Numbered from the stretch's first letter, positions 16,302-23,203 are shown. The stretch is 24,628 nt of DNA from Thermoplasmatota archaeon (GCA_030605515.1 JAUWIE010000110.1:1-24628), one strand, 5' to 3'. Notes: generated by a model from the letters alone, not told the origin. Numbers and translations: made by a program.

Positions 16302-17162
16302 TTATTTCACCTCCCAAGACCCATCAGGGTTTATAACCATATGTGCTCTTCTATCAGCCCAGCATTGCACAGCAATTCCAACCGGAAGACTCGCAGGATG
16401 CCTATGTGCTTTTTCAATATGAACATCCAACACAGTTGTTTTACCCCCAAGACCCATAGGACCAATACCGCTATCATTAATTCGTTTGATTAATTCTTCC
16501 TCCATTGCAGCTATTGTTTTATCTTCATGTCGAATGCCAACAGGTCTTAGAAGTGATTTCTTACCAAGTTTCAACGCGAGATCAGCTCCACCACCAATGC
16601 CAACACCTACAATTGTCGGAGGACATGGATTTCCTGCTGCATTTATCATCTCATTTACAACAAAATCTTTCACACCCTCAATACCAACACCTGGCTTGAG
16701 CATACCAAGCTTACTCATATTTTCACTACCGCCACCCTTCGGAAGAGAAGTGATGAAAACCTTATCGCCTTCAACAAAATCCCAAGTAATATATGGGATA
16801 TAATCCCCAGTGTTGTCCTTATGATTATCTCCTTTAAATGGATCAACAGTATTCGGACGAAGCGGGATTTCCACAGTAGCCTTTTTTACAGCATCAGTTA
16901 TTAAGTCTTTTAATTTATTTATATTTGGAAAATCAACACCAACTTTTACAAAAAAAGTCTGAATACCTGTATCCTGGCACATTGGACGCTGTGATTTTTT
17001 CGCAAGATCAATGTTTTCAAGAATAGCCTTAATCTGAATCTTTGCGACACCCTCTTCAATTTCATATGCCTTTTTCAAAGCTTTTACCACATCATCTGGT
17101 AGTTCTGTTTCTGCTTTTTTAATGAGTAAAACTATGCCATGTTTTATATCATCAAAGTTCAT
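16302..17162 (-). CDS. fumA: Fumarate hydratase class I, alpha subunit
   Basis: This is the catalytic large subunit (286 aa) carrying the [4Fe-4S] cluster that binds substrate. Three Cys at the expected places are visible: Cys62 in QRPMCQDTG, Cys180 in GNPCPPTIVG and Cys267 in VQCWADRRAH. The segment GGKTTVLDVHIEKAHRHPASLPV is also typical. I list ATG 17162; an in-frame GTG at 17174 (four residues longer) with GGGA just upstream is possible. A minus-strand TATA box GTTATATAATG (about 17239-17249) lies upstream. It heads the fumA-fumB-nadE operon. Substrate could be tartrate in some relatives, but in an archaeal central-metabolism context fumarase is likelier. Confidence 0.93.
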   Translation of the reverse strand: MNFDDIKHGIVLLIKKAETELPDDVVKALKKAYEIEEGVAKIQIKAILENIDLAKKSQRPMCQDTGIQTFFVKVGVDFPNINKLKDLITDAVKKATVEIPLRPNTVDPFKGDNHKDNTGDYIPYITWDFVEGDKVFITSLPKGGGSENMSKLGMLKPGVGIEGVKDFVVNEMINAAGNPCPPTIVGVGIGGGADLALKLGKKSLLRPVGIRHEDKTIAAMEEELIKRINDSGIGPMGLGGKTTVLDVHIEKAHRHPASLPVGIAVQCWADRRAHMVINPDGSWEVK

Positions 17163-17339
17163 TTTTTTTATCACTCTTCCCTAAGAGATAAAAAGTTTAC
17201 TTTTACCGCCCTATAACTCTGCGACTAAAACAAATAAGCATTATATAACAGTTATTCACAAAACAGTTGCTTATTACCTAGAAAAGATAAAAAATATAAA
17301 CTCTAACTTTTATTCAACACTATCTGAAGAGGTAAAATA

Positions 17340-18026
17340 ATGATTTTAAATATCTTTCCAATCGCTCCAATGCTAATAGCTCTCATAATACCCCTGTTAT
17401 ACTCAATCATTTGGAAAAGAGATAGCTTTCTAAAAATAGCTGTTATTTCATTATGCTGTCTCCTTATTGTTGTATTGTATCCATTAGTTACTTTTTTATC
17501 AAACCTTGTACCATCTATTGGATATTTCATAGGAAAACTCATATTATTTACAATCCTTCCTTTATTTGTCATTCTATATTTTGAAAGATGGACAATAAAA
17601 AATGCTATTTCACAACTAGGAATAACAAAAAAGAACCTTGGAAAAAGCATATTTCTAGGAGTTTGCTTTCTAATTATTACTGTCATCATTTCAATAGCTA
17701 CGTCCTGGGGTGCTGAAGGTGTAACAGATATATTTTGGAATATTATTATGTTCTTTGAAGCTTTTAACGAAGAATTTCTTTTCAGAGGCGTTCTATTTTT
17801 ATACCTCTGGAAATTAACAGATATTAAAGTAGCATATACAACTTCAATACTAGCATTTATACTTGCACATCCAGGACACTTCACACAATTATTTATACTT
17901 AGCACAATTGCTCAGGGAATACTTTTAGCAATAGTAACACATAAAACCAAAAACATTATCGGCCCTTGGATCTCACATGGACTCAATAGAGTAATACCAC
18001 AAATAATCAGAGTTATTCTATTTTAA
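17340..18026 (+). CDS. CPBP family intramembrane metalloprotease (CAAX protease-like)
   Basis: This 228-residue integral membrane protein has about seven or eight hydrophobic segments. The C-terminal half has the three motifs of the Abi/CPBP (Rce1-like) glutamic intramembrane protease family: EEFLFRG (Glu144, Glu145, Arg149; EExxxR), FILAHPGH (His177), and SHGLNR (His213, Asn216). These residues form the catalytic site within the membrane. Archaeal members are of unknown substrate; some bacterial ones mature or protect against peptides. GAGGTAAAATA directly before ATG 17340 fixes the start, and an AT-rich TATA element (AAAAATATAAAC, about 17289-17300) precedes it. It is convergent with the next gene. 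Confidence 0.85.
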   Translation: MILNIFPIAPMLIALIIPLLYSIIWKRDSFLKIAVISLCCLLIVVLYPLVTFLSNLVPSIGYFIGKLILFTILPLFVILYFERWTIKNAISQLGITKKNLGKSIFLGVCFLIITVIISIATSWGAEGVTDIFWNIIMFFEAFNEEFLFRGVLFLYLWKLTDIKVAYTTSILAFILAHPGHFTQLFILSTIAQGILLAIVTHKTKNIIGPWISHGLNRVIPQIIRVILF

Positions 18027-18044
18027 TTATTAACCTTGTTATGT

Positions 18045-19064
18045 TTATCTTTCCCGATCAATCCTTCTTTTTTCATCTTTTAACTTGATTCTTTTAATCC
18101 GATATAAAGGATAAATTATTCTAATGATTAAGATAATGAGCAATAGAATAAATATTATACCAATAAATAATCCAATGAGTAACAGGTAGTTTTGTTCCTG
18201 TAAAAAGGGTTGATCATGATAAATCTCTTGAAAAGTTGACGTATCAACCTGATACTCCTTACCATCGATATTAACCATCAGAACAGCTTCAATTGTAAAC
18301 TCCTCTTTTTTTTGCTCAGTCATACGAAGAGTACAAGAAATGACAAACCTGAAATCTGCACCATCTTCAATAATATAGTGCTTACTTCTTCCAAGTTCTT
18401 TTCTAACAGCTGCCATCCCCTCAAGGATTTCAAATTTTTCAAACTCGGGAAAAGCAGATGGACGTTCAATCATATCGATACGAACATATGTATTTGCATC
18501 AAAAGAACCTTCATTAAGGACATTGACTACAACATCAAACTCATTTTCATCCTTTTTAATCTCTTCAGGAGCTAGTATATTTTCAATTTTAGCCTTGTCT
18601 TTTTCATGAAACCTAGTTTTTACATGTATTCCTTGAACAGTTGAAATATCTTGAATAATGCCATTTCCAAAAAATGGAAACTCTAAGTAAAGCATCGCTT
18701 GAACATTATATTTCTCCTGATACCAGTCAATTTCTCCCTCACGAATAATACAATCAATGCTAAGAATTTCAGATGTTCTACCTCGAATAGAAGTATGCGA
18801 TTCTTCACCAATATTCTTTTTTATAGGTATAAGAAGCCCATCGAATAAGTCTATTTGAACAAATGTTTTAACTGGTAAAAACCTGTTATTTTTAATCGTT
18901 ACATCAATTGTAAACACTTCCCCGGTGTTTACTTCATCAGGTACCTCAAAATCAGTTATTGCTACTCTTGACCATGGAATTAAATATTCTCCTTTAATAT
19001 TTGATACTTGGGTAGTTATTAAAATTGATAACAGAAACATAATAAGAATTATTTTCCTTTTCAT
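18045..19064 (-). CDS. Secreted, C-terminally membrane-anchored protein with two CARDB-like beta domains
   Basis: This is a 339-residue surface protein of unknown function. An N-terminal signal peptide (MKRKIILIMFLLSILITTQVSNIKG) is followed by a first beta domain (about 33-110; ITDFEVPDEVNTGEVFTID, a typical CARDB or NPCBM-associated opening). A second related domain is at about 160-250 (EFDVVVNVLNEGSFDANTYVRIDM). A C-terminal TM helix (about 287-312) and a basic cytoplasmic tail end the protein. Both beta domains share the pattern 'vnVxNxGxxxaxtxVxIdl'. I chose ATG 19064 because GGGGAAA lies nine bases upstream; an in-frame TTG at 19079 overlaps that site. A minus-strand TATA (AAATTATATAC, about 19093-19103) lies just upstream. 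Domain naming is by pattern only. Confidence 0.65.
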   Translation of the reverse strand: MKRKIILIMFLLSILITTQVSNIKGEYLIPWSRVAITDFEVPDEVNTGEVFTIDVTIKNNRFLPVKTFVQIDLFDGLLIPIKKNIGEESHTSIRGRTSEILSIDCIIREGEIDWYQEKYNVQAMLYLEFPFFGNGIIQDISTVQGIHVKTRFHEKDKAKIENILAPEEIKKDENEFDVVVNVLNEGSFDANTYVRIDMIERPSAFPEFEKFEILEGMAAVRKELGRSKHYIIEDGADFRFVISCTLRMTEQKKEEFTIEAVLMVNIDGKEYQVDTSTFQEIYHDQPFLQEQNYLLLIGLFIGIIFILLLIILIIRIIYPLYRIKRIKLKDEKRRIDRER

Positions 19065-19135
19065 AATGTATTTCCCCAATATTATAATAAAAGTATATAA
19101 TTTATGTTTTTAATATTAACGGAAAAAAAATTGAA

Positions 19136-19188
19136 AAAATGAAACAATAATATACTGGTGTAATACAAGGTCGTCATTGTTTCATTTT
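19136..19188 (-). repeat. Perfect 13-bp inverted repeat, possible terminator hairpin
   Basis: Arms AAAATGAAACAAT (19136-19148) and its exact inverse (19176-19188) enclose a 27-base loop. Read on the minus strand the stem is followed by T-rich sequence (T6 and then T8). It therefore looks like the terminator of the decayed LamG gene that ends at 19241, although it also sits upstream of the 19064 gene's TATA box and could be a regulator site. Confidence 0.5.
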
Positions 19189-19240
19189 ATTTTCTATTAT
19201 ATCTATGTCATTGGAGCATACCGTATTATTTTTTTATCTC

Positions 19241-19440
19241 TCATAGGACCAAATGCTTACTTATTTCAAATTTAGCTAACAGTCTATTGAATATCCATAC
19301 ACTATCAATAATTCCAAAAAAAATATTCAAGATAACCTGGATTTTTACCAATGTTTATATTATTATCTGAATGATCAAAACCAATATTTGAAATTGTTAT
19401 TTCGTTTATTACTCCGTCTTTGTATTTAAAGAATTTGATC
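19241..19440 (-). pseudogene. Decayed LamG (concanavalin-like) domain fragment
   Basis: On the minus strand the sequence reads KYKDGVINEITISNIG, then NNINIGKNPGYLEYFF. After removal of one base from a T8 run (A8 on plus, 19316-19323) it continues GIIDSVWIFNRLLAKFEIS and stops at 19241-19243. This is the C-terminal half of a LamG fold (DG-x-x-N ... IG-x ... F-x-G-x-IDE-x-x-I-x-N-R-xLs-x-x-EI). It parallels the intact domain at the right edge of the window (YIDGELNAF ... FDGIIDEVQIYNRALSRYEI). No start codon, no N-terminal half and one internal frameshift mark it as a relic. Confidence 0.7.
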
Positions 19441-19635
19441 TCCAGTTAAGATTATTTTGTGAAATTCTAATTTACTCACCTGATATATAAATTCATCGAA
19501 AAAGCTGATTAGAAATCTATTCCATTTTACTACAACAAGATGTGAAAACAAGGTATGGCAAGCTATTTAAAGGGGAAGAAGGCAAATTAGAAATATTGTA
19601 TTTCTGTTATAGCTCAACAAATGAGAGAGGAACGT
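19441..19635. other. Gene-free stretch with TATA box and repeat copy
   Basis: Together with the LamG relic and the hairpin this completes the 571-base interval between genes. It contains a plus-strand TATA-like GATATATAAATT (19482-19493), one copy of the AAAAGCTGATTAGAA repeat (19500-19514), and a purine-rich AAGGGGAAGAAGG segment (about 19569-19581). No further coding potential is convincing. The TATA is about 150 bases before the next start codon, so a long leader or another promoter (for example CTATTTAAAGG near 19563) is implied for the following gene. Confidence 0.4.
19500..19514 (+). repeat. Direct repeat copy 1 (AAAAGCTGATTAGAA)
   Basis: The 15-base sequence AAAAGCTGATTAGAA is identical to positions 23954-23968 in the same orientation. 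The two copies flank 4.4 kb that holds the hydrolase-like gene, the zinc-ribbon cassette, the regulator, the IS element and the two-TM protein. LamG-type sequence lies outside on both sides. Confidence 0.6.
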
Positions 19636-20301
19636 ATGAGTGCTGAATTAATGCTTGAATGTTCTACAGTATCGATTTTGATAATTGAAGAAAGGGAAGA
19701 TACAGGCATCGTCATAGGAGTCCCACATCATGCTCCGAAAGGAATTGAACATTTACGATGTAAAAATGAAAAAGGGAATTATCGTGTATCCGATGAAAAT
19801 GCTGGTTTTCTTGGAAGATATGTTGCTGAAAAATTGGATGCCTGTAGTGTTATAGCCTGTAATTATACATTTGACGTGAATAAATATATTAGAAGTGATT
19901 ATTCTATGCAAATTGCCAAATGGGATCCTAAATTTCTGGTTGAAATTCATGGACATGGAAAAGATAAAAAGAAAATTGGTTATGATATTGTCATTTCTTC
20001 AGGTAGTCGAGAAAATAGCATTCATTCAGAAAAGTTAGCAACTAAACTGAATGAAAAATTTTCAAATGTTCATGAATTGGAAAATTTTAATGCCTGTGGT
20101 ATATTTGGTGATATTCCTTCTGATTTGCGAGCCACACAAAGTGCAACTATAACTGATGGGAGATGGACACCATTTCATATAGAATTACCAAGTTCTCTTA
20201 GAAAACCTAAAAATCTAAAGGTGGGAAAACCACCTATTGAAGGTTATAAATTCTGCGATTGTTTAGTTGAAGCACTAAATGAAACATGTCATAAGAAATG
20301 A
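19636..20301 (+). CDS. Putative metal-dependent hydrolase resembling N-formylglutamate amidohydrolases
   Basis: I do not recognise a named orthologue. The 221-residue soluble protein has a layout that recalls the N-formylglutamate amidohydrolase family: a strand ending in VPHHAP (30-34), then DENAGFLGRYVAEKL (53-67), then CNYTFDVNKYIRSDYS (75-90, compare the family's D-x-N-R), and then FLVEIHGHG (100-108). His31/His32, Glu103, His105 and His107 could bind metal. The C-terminus has Cys residues (FCDCL). ATG 19636 is chosen because GAGAGGAACGT precedes it; an ATG at 19621 lies within that site. It is the first intact gene of the accessory block, alone on its strand. Substrate unknown; the fold assignment is inference. 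Confidence 0.5.
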   Translation: MSAELMLECSTVSILIIEEREDTGIVIGVPHHAPKGIEHLRCKNEKGNYRVSDENAGFLGRYVAEKLDACSVIACNYTFDVNKYIRSDYSMQIAKWDPKFLVEIHGHGKDKKKIGYDIVISSGSRENSIHSEKLATKLNEKFSNVHELENFNACGIFGDIPSDLRATQSATITDGRWTPFHIELPSSLRKPKNLKVGKPPIEGYKFCDCLVEALNETCHKK

Positions 20302-20330
20302 CATGAAGGCGAAATAGTACCAAAAGCCAT

Positions 20331-20459
20331 CTAATTTGTCCTTGATTTTATGTATCCTTCCTCTTTAATTTTGACTGTGGCTTTATCACTAATATATTCA
20401 CTTAATCCAACGTAAATGAGCAGAACAGATATTCCAATTACTATGAGATGTTTATTCAT
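20331..20459 (-). CDS. Small membrane protein (42 aa), possibly a lipoprotein relic
   Basis: ATG 20459 starts two bases after the stop of the upstream zinc-ribbon gene, with AAGGGT as the likely ribosome site. The product is MNKHLIVIGISVLLIYVGLSEY plus a charged 20-residue tail. The start closely resembles lipoprotein signal peptides common in related archaea (MNKK...IGI..LL..VGLSGC), but the lipobox 'GC' is replaced by 'EY'. It could be a single-pass membrane peptide or the truncated remnant of a lipoprotein gene. It is the last gene of the minus-strand cassette starting at 21492. Confidence 0.5.
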   Translation of the reverse strand: MNKHLIVIGISVLLIYVGLSEYISDKATVKIKEEGYIKSRTN

Positions 20460-20461
20460 AA

Positions 20462-20884
20462 TTACCCTTGCTGTATCTTCATTTTGCAATGTGGACATTG
20501 AACAAATGGCTTGTTTTTTACTGCACTAACAACGCCCCACGGTAAGAATATAGCACCTCTTGCTATATTTCCTGTCGTACTCGTTGGTCTTTTTTGAGCT
20601 GGACGGAATGATTTTTGACAATACGGACAAATTATTTTTGGATGAGCTTCATCATAACACTCTAAACACAAATATGTATCTTTGCCACCATGTCGGGTTT
20701 TCTTTAATTCATCTAATGTTACTTTGTTATGGCACTTTATGCATTTTAAATCCCAGAACCCTCCTTTTGGTCGATTATTTTCCTTTTTGATTGTAGCAAT
20801 AATTGAAAGTTGATGTCCACACTCTGGGCAAAACTTTTGTTCTCCACCTAATTTATTTCCACATTGAGGACAAAATTCCCCTAT
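20462..20884 (-). CDS. Triple zinc-ribbon protein with apparent AUA start
   Basis: This 141-codon frame encodes six C-x-x-C knuckles (Cys5/8, 19/22, 48/51, 73/76, 86/89, 130/133), enough for three zinc ribbons. The opening GEFCPQCGNKL is the standard first knuckle of archaeal zinc-ribbon proteins. No ATG, GTG or TTG exists before it: the frame opens after a TGA and the codon in the start position is ATA (20882-20884), three to four bases after a perfect GAGGTGAT ribosome site that overlaps the preceding gene's stop. The first canonical start, TTG 20671, would cut away half of the knuckles. A hydrophobic patch (about 110-122) lies before the last knuckle. It probably binds nucleic acid or protein; function unknown. 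Confidence 0.65.
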   Translation of the reverse strand: MGEFCPQCGNKLGGEQKFCPECGHQLSIIATIKKENNRPKGGFWDLKCIKCHNKVTLDELKKTRHGGKDTYLCLECYDEAHPKIICPYCQKSFRPAQKRPTSTTGNIARGAIFLPWGVVSAVKNKPFVQCPHCKMKIQQG

Positions 20885-20888
20885 AAAA

Positions 20889-21146
20889 TCACCTCATTTT
20901 AGCTCCACACTCTTCACAGAATTTACTATCAGGTTTATTTTCTGCCCCACACTCAGGACATTTTTTAACTTCAATTCTTTGATTTGTCTCTTTGTCTTTC
21001 TCTCCTTTCATTTTATCGAATAACTCTTTACTAGGTGCAAATGGTGATAGACCCCGCTTTGTTCTAAGAGACATTGTATAAAATGCCATAATAAATGCAA
21101 AAATTGCAAATATAATTAATGCAACGGCACATAGTTCATTATCCAT
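20889..21146 (-). CDS. Membrane-anchored zinc-ribbon protein (85 aa)
   Basis: An N-terminal TM helix (ELCAVALIIFAIFAFIMAFY) is followed by a charged linker and a C-terminal zinc ribbon with two knuckles (KKCPECGAENKPDSKFCEECGAKM). This is a common domain pair in archaeal and bacterial small proteins, with the ribbon in the cytoplasm. GAGGAATAAAT before ATG 21146 is a good ribosome site. The stop codon lies in the ribosome site of the next gene (AGGTGAT). It is the second gene of the cassette. Role unknown. Confidence 0.75.
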   Translation of the reverse strand: MDNELCAVALIIFAIFAFIMAFYTMSLRTKRGLSPFAPSKELFDKMKGEKDKETNQRIEVKKCPECGAENKPDSKFCEECGAKMR

Positions 21147-21165
21147 ATTTATTCCTCTTTTATTA

Positions 21166-21492
21166 TCACCTTTTCATTTCACGTTTTTTCCCATAATACA
21201 CAATAAACACTCCACCAAATGTAAGAATTATTGCCGCCGTAGCACCACAACATTCACCGCCATTAGAAGATGAACTTGAACCAGAATCTGAACCAGAACT
21301 TCCCCAACTAAAACAGTCTGCACAATCACTATCATACATTAGCGTTCCTTCTCTACATTCTTCTTCTGAATATCCCATAACTTTTAAACTTTCATACATT
21401 GAACGACATTTATCGCAGTCTACTGCTGTTGCAACTGACTGAACTGCTATGAACAATAGTATTATAGCAAACAATATTGTTGTTCTTCTCAT
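21166..21492 (-). CDS. Small secreted Cys/Ser-rich protein with C-terminal membrane helix
   Basis: This 108-residue protein starts with a signal peptide (MRRTTILFAIILLFIAVQSVATA). An extracellular Cys-rich segment follows (DCDKCRSMYESLKVMGYSEEECREG, then DCADC) and a low-complexity Ser/Gly linker (GSSGSDSGSSSSSNGG). A C-terminal TM helix (CCGATAAIILTFGGVFIVYY) leads to a short basic tail. The paired C-x-x-C spacing could form disulfides or bind metal. ATG 21492 follows GGAGGCAAAGGA; an in-frame TTG at 21510 would include that site. It is the first gene of the cassette, directly downstream of the palindromic promoter at 21522-21549. I do not recognise the family. Confidence 0.65.
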   Translation of the reverse strand: MRRTTILFAIILLFIAVQSVATAVDCDKCRSMYESLKVMGYSEEECREGTLMYDSDCADCFSWGSSGSDSGSSSSSNGGECCGATAAIILTFGGVFIVYYGKKREMKR

Positions 21493-21521
21493 TCCTTTGC
21501 CTCCGCCCAATATTCCTGTTC

Positions 21522-21549
21522 ATATATAACGATAATGTTCGTTATATAT
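21522..21549. promoter_or_regulatory. Perfect palindrome overlapping two divergent TATA boxes (candidate operator)
   Basis: ATATATAACGA (21522-21532), a six-base spacer TAATGT, and TCGTTATATAT (21539-21549) form a perfect 11-bp inverted repeat. Each arm contains a TATA box, one for each direction. The distances, about 25-30 bases from a plausible transcript start for both the 21492 gene (minus) and the 21581 gene (plus), fit a shared operator-promoter. The neighbouring winged-helix protein is the obvious candidate to bind it. Confidence 0.65.
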
Positions 21550-21580
21550 TTTTTGTTCGCCATAGTTATTAACCCAGAGG

Positions 21581-21805
21581 ATGGAACTTGTCGGTAAGAC
21601 AAAAAAGAAGATACTTCTGGAGATTGCAAAAGAACCCTATCATGGATATAAACTTGCATTGAGTCTTACATTACCATTATCAACAATATATGGACATCTT
21701 CGTGATTTAAAGGAATTGGGTCTAATTGAGTCTCAAATGAAAGATAGACAAATAACATATAGTTTGACAGATAAAGGCAAAGCTTTCATTAAGGTAGTAA
21801 AATGA
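21581..21805 (+). CDS. Small winged-helix transcriptional regulator (74 aa)
   Basis: The whole protein is one winged helix-turn-helix: KTKKKILLEIAKEPYHGYKLALSL (helices 1-2), LPLSTIYGHLRDLKELGLIES (recognition helix and helix following) and the wing DRQITYSLTDKGKAFI. The pattern is close to PadR/MarR/ArsR-type archaeal DNA-binding domains and has no separate ligand or dimerisation domain. ATG 21581 has a weak site (AGAGG) four bases before it. It is divergent from the four-gene cassette, and the palindrome at 21522-21549 covers both promoters, so it most likely represses itself and the cassette. The signal sensed is unknown. Confidence 0.75.
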   Translation: MELVGKTKKKILLEIAKEPYHGYKLALSLTLPLSTIYGHLRDLKELGLIESQMKDRQITYSLTDKGKAFIKVVK

Positions 21806-21892
21806 TTTATCATTAAACATTTACAAGAATTATGGATTTCAATTTCATCTGATTCTAGAAGTTCCCCCACAAATTGGACAATACTTATTAAT

Positions 21893-23068
21893 TTAAACCA
21901 AACCACCTCTGTAGGTAAGGTTCTCTGTTACTCCATTCTGCAATCTTACAAGAGCCAATGCTAAAATACTCACTACATGCATACCAATATGAGCAGTAAA
22001 CTTCTCAATATTGTTTGCTTGAATATTCTTAATCTCTGTTAGACGTTTCTCCCTACCATGACAGTGTTCTATCAATTCACGAATAACATATTTCTTTTCA
22101 TACTTCTCAGGGTCTCTCAAATACTTTATCAACATCTGATTATGATAAAATGCCTCTAGGATTTCTGTCTTATCATGCATCATAAGAAACCATTTCATAT
22201 ACTCAATATCTGCATCAATCTCAAATAATTCTGATTCCCATAGCTTCTGATACTGTCTTTTCAATTCCTTCAAATCAGCATCAGGTTTTATTACAGCATT
22301 CTTGTCGATATGACAGATTGTTTCAATTCCAAAGAATTCTCTCATTCTCATAAGATTCTTACCATCAGAATAATGACCATCTGCAAATACTCGCTTTGGG
22401 TGTAAATCATGAATCATCTTTAATCTATAAACAACTGGTGCAAAGAAGTCACCATCATAATCAGTAATTGTAGATACATGATACTCTAATGGAATGTCTG
22501 TTCTTACACATCTGATATTATGCCATTTATATCCTGTGATTTTGTAGTGTGTGTTGTAGGTCGCATCATCATTCTTCTTTTCAAATGGAGAACTATCGAT
22601 GATTATCTCCTTGCTAATAGGAATATCTCTCTTCTCACATTCATAGATAACTTTCTGTAGTAATACATCAAAGACTTTCTTTGTGCCTTTGCTGTTAATT
22701 CTGTAGGTTATGAAATGATATAACTGCTGATAGCTTGGAATGAATCCAAATCCTAATGTATCTGCTAGTGTTGGGTCTGTCAATAAATCATTGAATACAT
22801 CTGTTAGGAATCTATGTCCTTTCAATCTCCAGTAAATCATTGTTTTCAACACTGCTAGTGGGTCGAAGTGGAATCTCCAAGCATCTGCATACAGTTCATC
22901 TATCGTCGGTCTTAGAAATTCCAAATTCAAACGCTTCATTATATCTTCTGTTCTGACTGGCTCATCTACAGTTGGATTAACAAATGGCTCTTCTCCAGCT
23001 CCATAACATACAACACAAAAAGGTTTATCACATACATCTTCTATATTCTCTCTTGGGGTTGATAGCAT
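21893..23068 (-). CDS. DDE-type transposase (IS4/IS5-superfamily-like)
   Basis: This 391-residue transposase has an N-terminal DUF772-like domain (about 60-125: HFDPLAVLKTMIYWRLKG ... PSYQQLYHF). The RNase H-like catalytic core carries Asp158 in EIIIDSSPFEKK, GYKWHNIRCVRTDIPLEYH, and Asp230 in RVFADGHYSDGKN. A third acidic residue is probably in the C-terminal helix region (candidate Glu355, NIEKFTAHIGMHVV). The length is full, with no stop, so it may be active. ATG 23068 follows GGAG about nine bases upstream. It lies between the regulator gene and a two-TM protein. I could not define terminal inverted repeats or target duplications by eye. The exact IS family is uncertain. Confidence 0.8.
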   Translation of the reverse strand: MLSTPRENIEDVCDKPFCVVCYGAGEEPFVNPTVDEPVRTEDIMKRLNLEFLRPTIDELYADAWRFHFDPLAVLKTMIYWRLKGHRFLTDVFNDLLTDPTLADTLGFGFIPSYQQLYHFITYRINSKGTKKVFDVLLQKVIYECEKRDIPISKEIIIDSSPFEKKNDDATYNTHYKITGYKWHNIRCVRTDIPLEYHVSTITDYDGDFFAPVVYRLKMIHDLHPKRVFADGHYSDGKNLMRMREFFGIETICHIDKNAVIKPDADLKELKRQYQKLWESELFEIDADIEYMKWFLMMHDKTEILEAFYHNQMLIKYLRDPEKYEKKYVIRELIEHCHGREKRLTEIKNIQANNIEKFTAHIGMHVVSILALALVRLQNGVTENLTYRGGLV

Positions 23069-23089
23069 TCATACCAGCTCCTAGACCTT

Positions 23090-23107
23090 AGGGTGTTCAC
23101 GCACCCT
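23090..23107 (-). other. Short hairpin upstream of the transposase gene
   Basis: AGGGTG (23090-23095) and CACCCT (23102-23107) form a 6-bp GC-rich stem with a six-base loop, 22 bases before the transposase ATG. It could limit read-through into the transposase or form part of the element's end. Confidence 0.35.
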
Positions 23108-23203
23108 TTGGTCAATTTTATTTAGCTAATTTTATAATGTATTCAACCCTTATAAACTCTCCCGTTGGGTAGGTGAAAGTACTCCTTATAAACAATGAGA
23201 AAT

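Larger units (their letters stand above)
21840..23130. mobile_element. Insertion sequence (approximate bounds)
   Basis: The transposase gene is alone, as in a one-gene insertion sequence. Bounds are approximate: weakly similar inverted motifs AAATTGGACAA (21871-21881) and, on the opposite strand, AAATTGACCAA (about 23109-23119) match at 9 of 11 positions and could be inner parts of the terminal repeats. No clear target-site duplication is visible. Confidence 0.35.

Noticed and set aside
17303..17905. 200-codon minus-strand open frame opposite the CPBP protease gene
   Set aside because: The plus-strand frame carries all three CPBP motifs and an ideal ribosome site; the opposite frame has no recognisable features.
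21840..23130. Exact terminal inverted repeats and target duplication of the insertion sequence
   Set aside because: The best pair matches at only 9 of 11 positions and its position relative to the ends is unclear, so only approximate bounds are given.
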